Of a DNA stretch of 64,000 nucleotides, positions 37,238 to 46,723 are shown one piece after another. The DNA is taken from positions 5,394,001 to 5,458,000 of the forward strand of contig NZ_BJHV01000001.1 in the NCBI RefSeq assembly GCF_005405925.1, in the 5' to 3' direction. A program made the translations under genes and the position numbers. The notes under the pieces were generated by a model. The model saw only the letters and a list, made by a program, of their open reading frames with translations, was not told where the DNA came from and did no database searches. This DNA is from Streptomyces antimycoticus (GTDB taxonomy: Bacteria > Actinomycetota > Actinomycetes > Streptomycetales > Streptomycetaceae). The first letter of the stretch is position 1. Every line of letters starts with the position of its first letter.

Positions 37238-39247
37238 CTAGAAGCCGTTCTGGCCGCCGAAGATGCCGCCGTCCCCGCCTCCGTTGCCGTTCCCTCCGTT
37301 GCCCTGCCCGGCGACCGTGATGAGGTTCACCGACTGGCCCTTGGGCACCTGGGTGCCCGCACCGGGCTGGCTGGCCACCACGGTGGCTTCGTCGTCCTGC
37401 GGACCGGCGATGTTGCCCACGTTCAGGCCCAGGTCCTGGAGCGCCTTCTTGGCGTCCTTGAGCTTCTGGCCGCCCAGGTTGGGCACCGGCACGTTCTCCG
37501 CGGCGGCCTTGGCGACGGTCAGCGTGACCGTCGAACCGGGCAGGACCTCCTGGCCGCCCTTGGGCGTCTGGTCGGTCACCGTGCCGGCCTCGACGTCGCC
37601 GTTGTCGACCTCCTGCGTCTGGACCTTGAGGCCCTTCCCCTGGAGGGCGGCCGTGGCGTCCGCGACCTTCTGCGTGGTCACGTCGGGGACGGTGACCTTC
37701 TGCTGTGCCTGGGCGACGGTCAGGGTGATCGTGGCGCCCTTCGCGACCTTCTTGCCGCCCTTCGGGTCCTGGTCGATCACCTTGCCGGCGGTCTGGTCCG
37801 ACTGCTGGGTCTTCTGGTCGACCTTGAAGCCCTTGGCCTCGAGCTGATCCTTGGCCGACTCGTACTGCACGTTCAGGACGTCGGGCACCTCGACCCTCGC
37901 CGCGGGCTTGGGGCCCTTGGACATGGTCAGCTCGACCACGCCGTACCGCTTGATCTCGCCGCCGCCCTCGGGGTTCTGCTCGCAGACGGTGTCCTTGTCC
38001 GCGTTCTCGCAGAACTTGGAGCCGACGTTCTTGATCTTGAAGTCGCCGTTCTCCCCTTGGCTCTTGGCGTCGGCGATCGTCTTGCCGACCAGATTGGGGA
38101 CCGGGACCATGTCGTCGTTCTTACCGCCGCCGAACAGCGACTTCCCGATGAAGATCGCGCCGACCAGCACCAGTATCCCCGCGACGATCAGCAGGATCGT
38201 CGAGAGGTTGCTTTTCTTGCCGGAGCCCCCGCGCTCCCGGCCGCGGTCCGGCCGCTCGTCGTAGCCGAAGCCGCCGTCGTCCTCGCGCATCGGCGGGAGC
38301 ATCGAGGTCTGCGCCCCGGCACCGGAGTTCTGCGGCCGCAGCATCGCGGTGGGCTGGTCCTCGGAGCCGTAGCCGACCGCGCCCAGCGCGGCGGTCGCGG
38401 CCACCGGCTGGCCCTCCAGGGCCGCCTCGATGTCGGCACGCATCTCGTCGGCCGACTGGTAGCGGTAGTCGGGGTCCTTGACCAGTGCCCGCAGGACGAT
38501 GGCGTCCATCTCCGGGGTGATCTCGGGGTCGTACGTGCTCGGCGGCTGCGGGTCCTCCCGCACATGCTGATACGCGACGGCCACCGGGGAGTCGCCCACG
38601 AACGGCGGCCTTACGGTCAGCAGCTCGTAGAGCAGACAGCCGGTGGAGTACAGGTCGCTGCGCGCGTCGACGGTCTCGCCCTTGGCCTGCTCGGGGGAGA
38701 GGTACTGGGCGGTACCGATGACGGCGGCCGTCTGCGTCATGGTCATACCGGCGTCGCCCATGGCGCGGGCGATGCCGAAGTCCATCACCTTGACCTGGCC
38801 GTCCCGCGTGAGCATGACGTTGGCTGGCTTGATGTCCCGGTGGACGATGTTGTTGCGGTGCGAGTACTCGAGTGCCTGGAGGATGCCGGTGGTCATCTCG
38901 AGCGAGCGCTCGGGGAGCAGCTTTCTGCCCGAGTGGAGAAGCTCGCGCAGCGTGGAACCGTCGACGTACTCCATCACGATGTAGGGGATCGAGACACCGT
39001 CGACGTAGTCCTCGCCGGTGTCGTAGACCGCGACGATCGCGGGATGGTTGAGCGAGGCGGCCGACTGGGCCTCTCGGCGGAACCGGGCCTGGAAGGACGG
39101 GTCACGGGCGAGGTCCGCCCGGAGCGTCTTCACAGCGACAGTACGGCCGAGGCGGGTGTCGTGCGCGAGGTAGACCTCCGCCATGCCACCGCGGCCGAGC
39201 ACTGAGCCCAGCTCATACCGGCCGCCGAGGCGACGCGGCTCTTCCAT
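37238..39247 (-). CDS. pknB: Ser/Thr protein kinase PknB with PASTA repeats
   Basis: 669 residues. Cytoplasmic kinase domain 8-270 (GRGGMAEVYLA, VAVKTL, HRDIKPANV, DFGIARA, GTAQYLSPEQA). Juxtamembrane low-complexity region, one membrane helix (STILLIVAGILVLVGAIFI), then four extracellular PASTA repeats, which sense muropeptides or lipid II. A Gly/Asn-rich tail ends at the stop. The ATG at 39247 follows GGAG. It is the last gene of the fhaA-fhaB-PP2C-SEDS-pbpA-pknB set, the same as in Mycobacterium; pbpA ends 167 bases upstream. Confidence 0.96.
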   Translation of the reverse strand: MEEPRRLGGRYELGSVLGRGGMAEVYLAHDTRLGRTVAVKTLRADLARDPSFQARFRREAQSAASLNHPAIVAVYDTGEDYVDGVSIPYIVMEYVDGSTLRELLHSGRKLLPERSLEMTTGILQALEYSHRNNIVHRDIKPANVMLTRDGQVKVMDFGIARAMGDAGMTMTQTAAVIGTAQYLSPEQAKGETVDARSDLYSTGCLLYELLTVRPPFVGDSPVAVAYQHVREDPQPPSTYDPEITPEMDAIVLRALVKDPDYRYQSADEMRADIEAALEGQPVAATAALGAVGYGSEDQPTAMLRPQNSGAGAQTSMLPPMREDDGGFGYDERPDRGRERGGSGKKSNLSTILLIVAGILVLVGAIFIGKSLFGGGKNDDMVPVPNLVGKTIADAKSQGENGDFKIKNVGSKFCENADKDTVCEQNPEGGGEIKRYGVVELTMSKGPKPAARVEVPDVLNVQYESAKDQLEAKGFKVDQKTQQSDQTAGKVIDQDPKGGKKVAKGATITLTVAQAQQKVTVPDVTTQKVADATAALQGKGLKVQTQEVDNGDVEAGTVTDQTPKGGQEVLPGSTVTLTVAKAAAENVPVPNLGGQKLKDAKKALQDLGLNVGNIAGPQDDEATVVASQPGAGTQVPKGQSVNLITVAGQGNGGNGNGGGDGGIFGGQNGF

Positions 39248-39414
39248 AGCTACTCCAGCCCTCTTCCGTGGTTCCCGGCCGCACCTGTGGGGGCCGGCGA
39301 AGTGCTGCTCGCGCATACCGTACCCGGCACGTCTTACGGGACCCGGCCTCAGTTGCTATCTGATACCGGACCGGTACGGCGACGTGCGGGATTGATATCC
39401 GGACGTGACGGGGG

Positions 39415-40887
39415 TCACTTGTCGCTCTGGGTTTCCAGTACGGCCTGCATCACGCTCTTGGCGATCGGCGCGGCCAGCTTGCCACCGGCGATGTCGCCGC
39501 GGAGGGTGTCGGACCCCTCGATGACGACCGCGACCGCGACCGGCGAGCCGTCATCGCCCTTGGCGTAGGAGATGAACCACGCATAGGGGTTCTTGCTGTT
39601 GGCGACGCCGTGCTGTGCGGTACCGGTCTTGCCGCCGACCGTGACGCCCGGGATCTGGGCGCTGGTGCCGGTGCCCTCCTTGACCACGGTCTCCATCATG
39701 CTCTGGAGCTTCTGGGCGTTCTCCGAGCTGAGCGGCTGGCTCATCTCCTCCGGGTCGGTCTGCTCGATGGTGTTGAGGTTGGGCGCGCGCAGCGAGTCGA
39801 CCATGTACGGCTTCATCAGCTTGCCGTCGTTGGCGACCGCGGCGGCGACCATCGCCATCTGCAGCGGGGTGGCCCGGTTGTCGAACTGGCCGATGGCCGA
39901 CATCGCGTTGCCCGGCTGGTCCATCTTCTCGGGGTAGACGCTGGCGTCGGCGCGGACCGGCGTGAAGACCTCCTCGTTGAAGCCGAACTTCTCGGCCTCC
40001 TTGAGCATCTTGTCCTTGCCCAGGTCGTCACCGAGCTTGCCGAAGACCGTGTTGCAGGAGTAGCGGAGCGCCTGCCGCAGCGAGGCGTTCTTGCAGGGGA
40101 TGTCCCCCTCGTTGGGCAGCGGCTGGGTGGACAGCGGGAGCTTCCAGGGGTCCGGCGAATCGGTCGGCCCGTCGATGTCGGTGTACTTGCCGTTCTCCAG
40201 CGCGGCCGCCGCGGTGACGACCTTGAAGGTCGAGCCGGGCGGGTACGTCTGCCGCAGCGCCCGGTTGAGCATCGGGTCGTCCTTGTCGACGTCCGGCTTG
40301 AGCGCGTTGTAGGCGTCGGAGTCCTTCTTGGAGGCGCCCGCGAACTTCGAGGGGTCGTAGCTCGGGGTGGAGGCGAGGGCGAGGATCTTGCCGGTGCGCG
40401 GATCGAGCGCGGCGACGGCGCCCTTCTTGTCACCGAGGCCCTCGAACGCGGCCTTCTGGGCCTTGCCGTTCAGGGTGGTGATGACGTCGCCGCCCTTCTG
40501 CTTCTTACCGGTGATCATGTCGATCGTCCGGTTGAAGAAGAGGCGGTCGTCGTTGCCCGTAAGGATTTGGTCTTCGAGCTTCTCGATCTGGTTGGCGTCG
40601 AAGGCCTGCGAGGCGAACCCGGTGACCGGTGCCCACATGGGACCGTTCTTGTAGGTGCGCTTGTACTTGAAGTCGGTGCCGTTGGTCTCGACGGATCCGG
40701 TGATCGGCTGGCCGTCGACGATGATGTTGCCGCGCGGCTGGCCGTAACGGGCGATCAGGACCCTGCGGTTCTTCTCGTGGTTCTTGAGCTCGTCGGCCTG
40801 CACGTACTGGATCCAGTTGTCCCGCAGCAGCAGGGCGAAGACGAGAAGTCCGCAGAAGATCGCGATTCGGCGCAGCGGCTTGTTCAC
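39415..40887 (-). CDS. pbpA: Penicillin-binding protein, transpeptidase (PbpA)
   Basis: 490 residues, class B PBP. One N-terminal helix (IAIFCGLLVFALLLRDNWI), a dimerisation region, and a transpeptidase domain with SxxK as STFK, SxN as SCNT and KTG as KTGTAQ. It cross-links peptidoglycan together with the SEDS protein encoded just upstream, with which it overlaps by 4 bases (GTG at 40887). PbpA is a known partner of the kinase/phosphatase pair in this operon. Confidence 0.95.
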   Translation of the reverse strand: MNKPLRRIAIFCGLLVFALLLRDNWIQYVQADELKNHEKNRRVLIARYGQPRGNIIVDGQPITGSVETNGTDFKYKRTYKNGPMWAPVTGFASQAFDANQIEKLEDQILTGNDDRLFFNRTIDMITGKKQKGGDVITTLNGKAQKAAFEGLGDKKGAVAALDPRTGKILALASTPSYDPSKFAGASKKDSDAYNALKPDVDKDDPMLNRALRQTYPPGSTFKVVTAAAALENGKYTDIDGPTDSPDPWKLPLSTQPLPNEGDIPCKNASLRQALRYSCNTVFGKLGDDLGKDKMLKEAEKFGFNEEVFTPVRADASVYPEKMDQPGNAMSAIGQFDNRATPLQMAMVAAAVANDGKLMKPYMVDSLRAPNLNTIEQTDPEEMSQPLSSENAQKLQSMMETVVKEGTGTSAQIPGVTVGGKTGTAQHGVANSKNPYAWFISYAKGDDGSPVAVAVVIEGSDTLRGDIAGGKLAAPIAKSVMQAVLETQSDK

Positions 40888-42296
40888 GGTCGGACCACCT
40901 GGGTCATCTCGGCGTCTGTGGTGGGAGCGGGCGTCGGCGCCGGACGGCGCGCGGTGTCGCTGACCTTGATCAGAATGGCGACGAGTGCCCAGTTGGCGAT
41001 GACGGACGAGCCGCCCTGCGCGATGAACGGCATGGTCATACCGGTCAGCGGGATGAGGCCCATCACACCGCCCGCGACGACGAAGACCTGGATGGCGAAG
41101 GCCGCGGAGAGGCCGATGGCCAGCAGCTTGCCGAACGGATCACGGGCGGCCAGCGCGGTGCGCACACCGCGCTCCACGATCAGGCCGTAGAGCAGCAGGA
41201 TCGCCATGGTGCCCGCGAGCCCGAGCTCCTCGCCGACCGTGGCCAGGATGAAGTCGGAGTTGGCGGCGAAGCCGATGAGGTCGGAGTTGCCCTGGCCGAG
41301 GCCGGTGCCGAAGACGCCACCGGAGCCGAAGGCCATCATCGCCTGGGCGATCTGGTCGCTGCCCCCGGTCTTGAACGCCGCGAAGGGGTCGAGCCAGGCG
41401 TCCACCCGCTGCTGGACGTGCGGTTCGAAGGTGGCGACGCCGACCGCGCCGACCGCGGACATCAGCAGGCCGAAGACGATCCAGCTGGTGCGCTCGGTGG
41501 CGACGTACAGCATCACGACGAAGAGGCCGAAGAACAGCAGCGAGGTGCCCAGGTCGGTCTCGAAGACGAGGATGAGGATGCTCATCCCCCAGACCACCAG
41601 GATCGGGCCGAGGTCGCGGCCGCGCGGCAGGTACAGCCCCATGAAGCGGCGGCTGGCCAGCGCGAGCGCGTCCCGCTTGACCATCAGATAGCCGGAGAAG
41701 AACACGGCGATGATGATCTTGGCGAACTCACCGGGCTGGATGGAGAAGCTGCCGAGGGTGATCCAGATGCGCGCGCCGAATCGGGGCGGGAAGAACACCG
41801 GCAGGATCAGCAGGATCAGCGCCACCACCATGGAGATGTAGGTGTAGCGCTGGAGGAGGCGGTGATCCTTGAGCAGGATCAGGACGCCGACGAAGAGGGC
41901 GACGCCCAGTGCCGAGTAGATCAGCTGGTTGGGGGCCGAGGCAGCGAAGACCTGACCGGCGTTCTCCGCCTTCTGGGCCAGCCGCTTGGACTGGTCCAGA
42001 CGCCAGATGAGCACCAGGCCCAGCCCGTTGAGGAGCGTGGCGATCGGCAGCATCAGCGGATCCGCGTAGGGCGCGAACTTCCGGACCACCAGATGGCCGA
42101 CGCCGGCCAGCAGACCGAGCCCGATGCCGTAGCTGAGCATGCCGGAGGGCATCTCGTCGCTGAGCGCCAGACCCGCGTTGGCGTACGCGAAGACCGGAAT
42201 GATCACCGCGAAGACGAGCATGGCCAGCTCGGTGTTGCGCCTGCTCGGCGGTCCGGCCGTACTGATCGTCGTCGTGTTGGTCGTACTACTGCTCAT
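40884..42296 (-). CDS. SEDS peptidoglycan glycosyltransferase (FtsW/RodA family)
   Basis: 470 residues with about 12 membrane helices. It carries the SEDS signatures: GSFSIQPGEFAKI, RGRDLGPILV, FETDLGTSLLFF, and the C-terminal GMTMPFIAQGGSSVIANW. It polymerises lipid II glycan chains. Whether it acts as RodA or an FtsW paralogue cannot be told from sequence alone; in S. coelicolor the locus encodes a RodA/FtsW-like sporulation protein. ATG at 42296 (SSSTTNTTTISTAGP); the longer upstream frame is antisense-type low-complexity and rejected. Confidence 0.93.
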   Translation of the reverse strand: MSSSTTNTTTISTAGPPSRRNTELAMLVFAVIIPVFAYANAGLALSDEMPSGMLSYGIGLGLLAGVGHLVVRKFAPYADPLMLPIATLLNGLGLVLIWRLDQSKRLAQKAENAGQVFAASAPNQLIYSALGVALFVGVLILLKDHRLLQRYTYISMVVALILLILPVFFPPRFGARIWITLGSFSIQPGEFAKIIIAVFFSGYLMVKRDALALASRRFMGLYLPRGRDLGPILVVWGMSILILVFETDLGTSLLFFGLFVVMLYVATERTSWIVFGLLMSAVGAVGVATFEPHVQQRVDAWLDPFAAFKTGGSDQIAQAMMAFGSGGVFGTGLGQGNSDLIGFAANSDFILATVGEELGLAGTMAILLLYGLIVERGVRTALAARDPFGKLLAIGLSAAFAIQVFVVAGGVMGLIPLTGMTMPFIAQGGSSVIANWALVAILIKVSDTARRPAPTPAPTTDAEMTQVVRP

Positions 42297-42318
42297 GGGT
42301 GGACGGCCCCTTACGGCT

Positions 42319-43905
42319 TCACTGCTGGGTGCTGCTGCACTGCGGGACCAACTTCTTCTCCTCCTCCGAGAGGGTGGGGCCGGGCTTCGGAGTGGGAGAC
42401 GTCGTCGGCGTGGGCTTGGTCGTGGCCTTTGCGGTGCGCGCCCCGAGCTGGTTCTCGGTCTTGTCGTCCCCGGACTGGGCGCCGCTCTGGGACGGGTTGG
42501 CGCTGTTGGAGGGGCTGCCCCCGGAGCCGCCGTTCTTGTCCTTGTCGCCGCCGGTGAGGTCCTTCTGGCTGTCCTCGGCCTTCTCCTGGGCCTCGGCCTT
42601 CTTACAGGCGCCGGCGAGGGTGGCGAGGTCCTTGGTCTTGTCCTGGGCCTGGCCGAGCCCGCTGACCGTGATGGTGTCCTCCACACGGCCGCGCTGGTCG
42701 GCCGGGAGGTACTTGAGTTCGATCTCGCGGTGGTCCTCATGGACCTTGTTGAGCTTGATCCAGGCGAGGTCCTGGCTGATGCCCTGGTAGATCGCGACAT
42801 GGTCGCCGTTGGAGCCCACGTAGTACTGCGTCTGGGTCCAGCGATAGCCGCCGTAGAGCCCGCCGCCGATCACGGCCAGGCCCAGCACGATGAAGAGCGA
42901 CCGCTTGGCCCAGGCCTTGGCGCCGCTCTTCTTGGTGAAGTCGCCGTCGGCGTAGTCGCCGTAACTGCCCTGCGGCAGACCGCCCATGGCCGGGTCGCCG
43001 CTGCCGGGCGGGCCGAAGCCGCCGTGCGGGTCGCCCTGCTGCGGTACGGACCGGCCGAGCTCGGCCGCGCGGCCCGCGGGGGTGTGCGCGGCGCCGCCGT
43101 CCCCGAGGGGGACCTGGTTCTCGGCGACCGCGCCCACGATCACGGGGGTGTCGTTGAGCTGGGCGGCCAGGGTGTCGCCGCCGTCGACGTCGAGGACGTC
43201 GGCGACGATGCAGGTGATGTTGTCGGGGCCGCCGCCGCGCAGGGCGAGCTGAATCAGCTCCTGCACGGTCTCATGGGGGCCCTGGTAGCTGCCGAGGGTC
43301 TCCTCGAGCGTCTGGTGGCTCACGACGCCGGACAGGCCGTCGGAGCAGATCAGATAGCGGTCCCCGGCCCGGACCTCGCGGATGGACAGATCGGGCTCGA
43401 CATGGTCGCCGCTGCCCAGCGCGCGCATCAGCAGGGAGCGCTGCGGGTGGGTGCCCGCCTCCTCCTCGGTGATCCGGCCCTCGTCGACCAGGCGCTGCAC
43501 CCAGGTGTGGTCCTGGGTGATCTGGGTGAGCACACCGTCGCGCAGCAGATACGCGCGCGAGTCGCCGACGTGCACCAGGCCGAGCCGCTGACCGGTCCAC
43601 AGCAGGGCGGTGAGCGTGGTGCCCATGCCCTCCAGCTGGGGGTCCTCCTCGACCATGACGCGCAGCTGGTCATTGGCCCGCTGCACGGCGGTGCCGAGGG
43701 ACGTCAGGATGTCCGAGCCCGGGACGTCGTCGTCGAGCTGGACGAGGGTGGAGATCACCTCGGAGCTGGCGACCTCGCCGGCGGCCTGGCCACCCATGCC
43801 GTCGGCGATGGCGAGCAGCCGGGGACCGGCATAGCCGGAGTCCTCGTTGCCCTCCCGGATCATGCCTTTGTGCGATCCGGCCGCGAAACGCAGTGACAGA
43901 CTCAT
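42319..43905 (-). CDS. pstP: PP2C-family Ser/Thr phosphatase
   Basis: 528 residues. PP2C domain 1-240: SHKGMIREGNEDS, ADGMGGQAAGEVAS, VGDSRAYLLRDG, SDGLSGVV and GGGPDNITCIV give the metal-binding aspartates. A membrane helix (AKRSLFIVLGLAVIGGGLYGGYRW) at about 315-337 is followed by an extracellular Lys/Glu-rich region with the DLATLAGACKKAE segment. It reverses PknB phosphorylation. The ATG at 43905 has GAGGTG upstream; the GTG at 43959 has no better support. Confidence 0.93.
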   Translation of the reverse strand: MSLSLRFAAGSHKGMIREGNEDSGYAGPRLLAIADGMGGQAAGEVASSEVISTLVQLDDDVPGSDILTSLGTAVQRANDQLRVMVEEDPQLEGMGTTLTALLWTGQRLGLVHVGDSRAYLLRDGVLTQITQDHTWVQRLVDEGRITEEEAGTHPQRSLLMRALGSGDHVEPDLSIREVRAGDRYLICSDGLSGVVSHQTLEETLGSYQGPHETVQELIQLALRGGGPDNITCIVADVLDVDGGDTLAAQLNDTPVIVGAVAENQVPLGDGGAAHTPAGRAAELGRSVPQQGDPHGGFGPPGSGDPAMGGLPQGSYGDYADGDFTKKSGAKAWAKRSLFIVLGLAVIGGGLYGGYRWTQTQYYVGSNGDHVAIYQGISQDLAWIKLNKVHEDHREIELKYLPADQRGRVEDTITVSGLGQAQDKTKDLATLAGACKKAEAQEKAEDSQKDLTGGDKDKNGGSGGSPSNSANPSQSGAQSGDDKTENQLGARTAKATTKPTPTTSPTPKPGPTLSEEEKKLVPQCSSTQQ

Positions 43906-43980
43906 GCGCACCTCGCCTGTCGGCTCCGGGTACAGCCCCTTGCCAACCACGCTGCCCACCCTCCGGTCGTCATGGTCCTA

Positions 43981-44499
43981 CTACTTCCGCAGCTCGATGA
44001 CGGTCTTGCCGATGCGAATCGGCGCACCCAGCGCGATCGGTGTCGGTGTGGTGAGTCGGGTCCGGTCGAGATACGTGCCGTTGGTGGACCCGAGATCCTC
44101 GACGATCCACTGGCCGTCACGGTCCGGGTAGATCCTGGCATGCCGGCTGGAGGCGTAGTCGTCGTCCAGCACGATTGTTGAATCGTGCGCACGGCCGAGG
44201 GTGATGGTCTGCCCCTGCAGGGCGACCGTGGTGCCGGTGAGCGTGCCCTCGGAGACCACCAGCTTGGTGGGGGCACCGCGGCGGCCGCGGCCACCGGACT
44301 GCTGGCGCTGCGGCGGCGGCGCGCTCTGCCGCTGTTGTTGCTGCTGCGGCCGGTCGGGGGCGCCGCGCCGCGCCGAACCGCGCTGGGTCACGCGGGTCCC
44401 GAACAGGTCGCTGCGGATGACCTGGACGGCCACGATGACGAACAGCCACAGTACGGCGAGGAAACCCAACCGCATGACCGTGAGGGTCAGCTCTGACAT
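43981..44499 (-). CDS. fhaB: FHA-domain protein FhaB (FipA-binding type)
   Basis: 172 residues. N-terminal membrane helix (LGFLAVLWLFVIVAVQVIRSDLFGTR), Gln/Arg-rich linker, then an FHA domain at about 90-170 (ITLGRAHDSTIVLDDDYASSRHARIY and DLGSTNGTYLD) that binds phosphothreonine. It is a substrate and partner of PknB. ATG at 44499, 10 bases after fhaA. In this sequence it appears fused in frame to the shifted end of fhaA, which is an artefact. Confidence 0.92.
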   Translation of the reverse strand: MSELTLTVMRLGFLAVLWLFVIVAVQVIRSDLFGTRVTQRGSARRGAPDRPQQQQQRQSAPPPQRQQSGGRGRRGAPTKLVVSEGTLTGTTVALQGQTITLGRAHDSTIVLDDDYASSRHARIYPDRDGQWIVEDLGSTNGTYLDRTRLTTPTPIALGAPIRIGKTVIELRK

Positions 44500-44509
44500 T
44501 GCCCCCGCT

Positions 44510-45351
44510 TCACCCTTCGGCTTGCCGGTAAACGATGGTGGTGCTGCCCACGACGATCCGCGAGCCGTCGCGGAGCGTAGCGCGCGTGGTGTGCTGTCCG
44601 TCCACCACGATGCCGTTGGTCGACCCGAGATCCTGCACGGTCGGTGGGGTTCCGACCCGGATCTCGCAGTGTCTGCGGGAGACACCGGGATCGTCGATCC
44701 GCACGTCAGCGTCGGTGGAGCGGCCCAGGACGAGCGTGGGCCGGGAGATCTGGTGGCGGCTGCCGTTGATCTCGATCCAGCGGCGGGTCTGGCCCTGCTG
44801 CTGGGCTCCGGCGCCGGCCCCGGCTCCGCTGGTGCGGGGCACCGGGCGGGCGCCGGGGGCGTGGACGGCATCGGCGGGGCACCGGCGGGCTGGGCGGGGT
44901 AGCCGTAACCGCCGGGGCGCTGCTGCGGGGCTCCGGCGCCGGGGCGGCCCGGCGCCTGCTGCGAGTCCTGGGACTCGCTGGACGCCAGCGTCCGGCTGCG
45001 CACCCGGTACAGGCCGGTGTCGAGATCGTCGGCCTTCTGCAGATGCACCTTGATGGCGCCCATGAAGGTGTAACGCTGCTGCTTGGCGTAGTCGCGGACC
45101 ATGCCGGCCAGCTCGTCGCCGAGCTGGCCGGAGTACGGGCTGAGCCGCTCGTAGTCGGGCGTGCTCAGCTCGACGATGAAGTCATTGGGGACGACCGTCC
45201 GGTCGCGGTTCCAGATCGTGGCGTTGTTGTCGCACTCCCGCTGGAGGGCGCCGGCGATCTCGACAGGCTGGACCTCGGACTTGAACACCTTGGCGAAGGT
45301 GCCGTTCACGAGGCCCTCGAGACGCTGCTCGAAGCGTTTCAGTACTCCCAC
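44510..45351 (-). CDS. fhaA: FHA-domain protein FhaA, apparent frameshift
   Basis: N-terminal DUF3662 domain (GVLKRFEQRLEGLVNGTFAK, VQPVEIAGALQREC, VPNDFIVELSTPDYERLS), Gln/Pro/Gly linker, and a C-terminal FHA domain (LVLGRSTDADVRIDDPGVSRRH, DLGSTNGIVVD). The two parts are in different frames; adding one base in the G/C runs near 44843-44858 restores a protein of about 280 residues, close to the usual size. Without it the first frame runs on as a Pro/Ala/Arg/Ser sequence into FhaB. FhaA recruits PknB-phosphorylated partners such as the MurJ-associated pseudokinase. GTG start with AAGGAGGT. Confidence 0.88.
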
Positions 45352-45676
45352 GGGGCACCTCCTTCCGTCAGTCGTGCTCTATGCCGTCCTGGTACTGCTT
45401 ACTGATCGTATCCACGCGTCGGGAAATCGGGTGGTTCCCCTTCCTGGCCCTGTGGAGCAGTGTCACCTCTCACAGGGATCGTAGAGGTGCCCTGACGACA
45501 GTGTCCCGCAACCGTGACGCTCCACGGACGGGTGGGGGCGGGGCGCCGGTAACGGGTGTGATTGCACCCCGGAGGGCGTGCTAATGTTCTGGATGTCGAA
45601 AGGCGCTCCACACGAACCGGACGGGTCCAGAGGATCAACCGGGGAGCGGGACGAGTGGCCGGACGGCAGCACCCAT
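45352..45676. other. Divergent gap fhaA / tRNA-Leu
   Basis: 325 bases, no gene. A TAATGT at 45582-45587 preceded by TGATTG 17 bases upstream could be the tRNA-Leu promoter. The fhaA operon promoter must also lie here but is not clear. Confidence 0.4.
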
Positions 45677-45763
45677 GCGCGGGTGGCGGAATAGGCAGAC
45701 GCGCTGGATTCAGGTTCCAGTGCCCGAAAGGGCGTGGGGGTTCAACTCCCCCCTCGCGCACCA
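45677..45763 (+). tRNA. tRNA-Leu (CAG)
   Basis: Class II tRNA with long variable arm: acceptor GCGCGGG/CTCGCGC, anticodon stem CTGGA/TCCAG with CAG, variable stem TGCCCGAAAGGGCG, T stem GGGGG/CCCCC. CCA is encoded at 45761-45763. Confidence 0.98.
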
Positions 45764-45765
45764 GT

Positions 45766-45817
45766 CGGAGCGGGCCTCTCAGAAGTGACGAAAGTCGCTT
45801 TTGGGAGGCCCGCTCCG
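45766..45817 (+). terminator. tRNA-Leu terminator
   Basis: Long hairpin: outer stem CGGAGCGGGCCTC / GAGGCCCGCTCCG, inner AAGTGAC / GTCGCTT. Confidence 0.88.
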
Positions 45818-45880
45818 CGTTGTGGCAGGGGCGGGCCTTGCCGGGGCTTTGCCGGAGCCTTGCCTTCCCAGGGAAATGGC

Positions 45881-45912
45881 CAGGGGCCTCCCCGGGCGAG
45901 GGGAGGCCCCTG
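45881..45912. terminator. Hairpin between tRNA-Leu and azoR
   Basis: 13-base-pair stem CAGGGGCCTCCCC / GGGGAGGCCCCTG with a loop of 6-7 bases. Confidence 0.75.
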
Positions 45913-45963
45913 TGGCCTGATGCCCGGGTGGGACGGGATCGGGCGCCTCAGGCTGGGTTGGGC

Positions 45964-45993
45964 GGTCAGGCTGACCGGTCGGTCAGCCTGACC
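45964..45993 (-). terminator. azoR terminator
   Basis: Perfect 13-base-pair stem GGTCAGGCTGACC / GGTCAGCCTGACC with loop GGTC, 33 bases past the azoR stop. Confidence 0.85.
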
Positions 45994-46025
45994 AGGTGTC
46001 CGGATTGATCAGACGGTCGGACCGA

Positions 46026-46679
46026 TCAGGCAGCGAAGCGGGCGGCGAGCTCCTTGGCCTTGGCCGCGGCCTCCTCGTGGGCCTTCGCCTTGGAGGCGTC
46101 CGAGGCCTCGACCAGCTCGGCCATGGCCGGATTGCTGCGGGCCAGCGTGAGTTCGGGCACAACGAAGGTGACATCGAGGCCGAGCCCGTCGCCCAGCGCC
46201 TTCCCCAGGTAGTTCGTGACGAACTCGAAGCTCTCCCGGGGCGTGCCGGGGCCGTAGCCGCCGCCACGGCTGGCGACGACGACGGTCGGGGTGCCCGAGG
46301 TGGTGGTCTGCTCGGCGCCCGAGGTGCGGCCCACGATGATCACGTGGTCCAGCCACGCCTTGAGGGTGGAGGGGATCGTGAAGTTGTACATCGGGGCGGC
46401 GATCAGGACCGTGTCCGCCTGCTCGAGCTCGCTGGCAAGGGTCTCCCGCAGGGCGAAGGCGGCGTGCTGCTCGGGCGAGCGCTGATCGGGAGCGGCGAAA
46501 CCGGCCGCGGCGGCGAGACCGTCCAGGTGCGGCAACGGCTCGGCGGCCAGGTCGCGATAGATCACCGTGCCGTTCGGGTGCTGGGCCTCCCATTCCTTGC
46601 GGAAGGTGGCCGTGACCGAGCGGGAAGCGGAGGCCTCGCCGGGGAAGACGGACGTGTCGATGTGCAGAAGAGTCGGCAT
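46026..46679 (-). CDS. azoR: FMN-dependent NADH-azoreductase
   Basis: 217 residues, flavodoxin-like NAD(P)H oxidoreductase. HIDTSVFPGEASASRS binds FMN phosphate; APMYNFTIPSTLKAWLDHV and VASRGGGYGPGTP are family motifs. It reduces quinones and azo compounds. It is divergent from an HxlR regulator, which very probably controls it, the usual pairing for stress-responsive azoreductases. Confidence 0.92.
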   Translation of the reverse strand: MPTLLHIDTSVFPGEASASRSVTATFRKEWEAQHPNGTVIYRDLAAEPLPHLDGLAAAAGFAAPDQRSPEQHAAFALRETLASELEQADTVLIAAPMYNFTIPSTLKAWLDHVIIVGRTSGAEQTTTSGTPTVVVASRGGGYGPGTPRESFEFVTNYLGKALGDGLGLDVTFVVPELTLARSNPAMAELVEASDASKAKAHEEAAAKAKELAARFAA

Positions 46680-46723
46680 GGATGCCTCCAGTGAAGAGGG
46701 CTCGGCGAGGAGCCCGTACTGCC

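Noticed and set aside
43906..43959. Extended PP2C phosphatase start at GTG 43959
   Set aside because: The ATG at 43905 has a better ribosome site and gives the conserved SLSLRFAAGSHKG start.
43981..45351. Single 456-codon FhaA-FhaB fusion gene
   Set aside because: The middle part is an out-of-frame Pro/Ala/Arg/Ser sequence that replaces the FHA domain of FhaA, and FhaB has its own ATG and membrane helix at its normal position. A missing base explains it.
46331..46346. CACGTG inside azoR as a parS site
   Set aside because: Only the central hexamer matches; flanks do not fit GTTTCACGTGAAAC.
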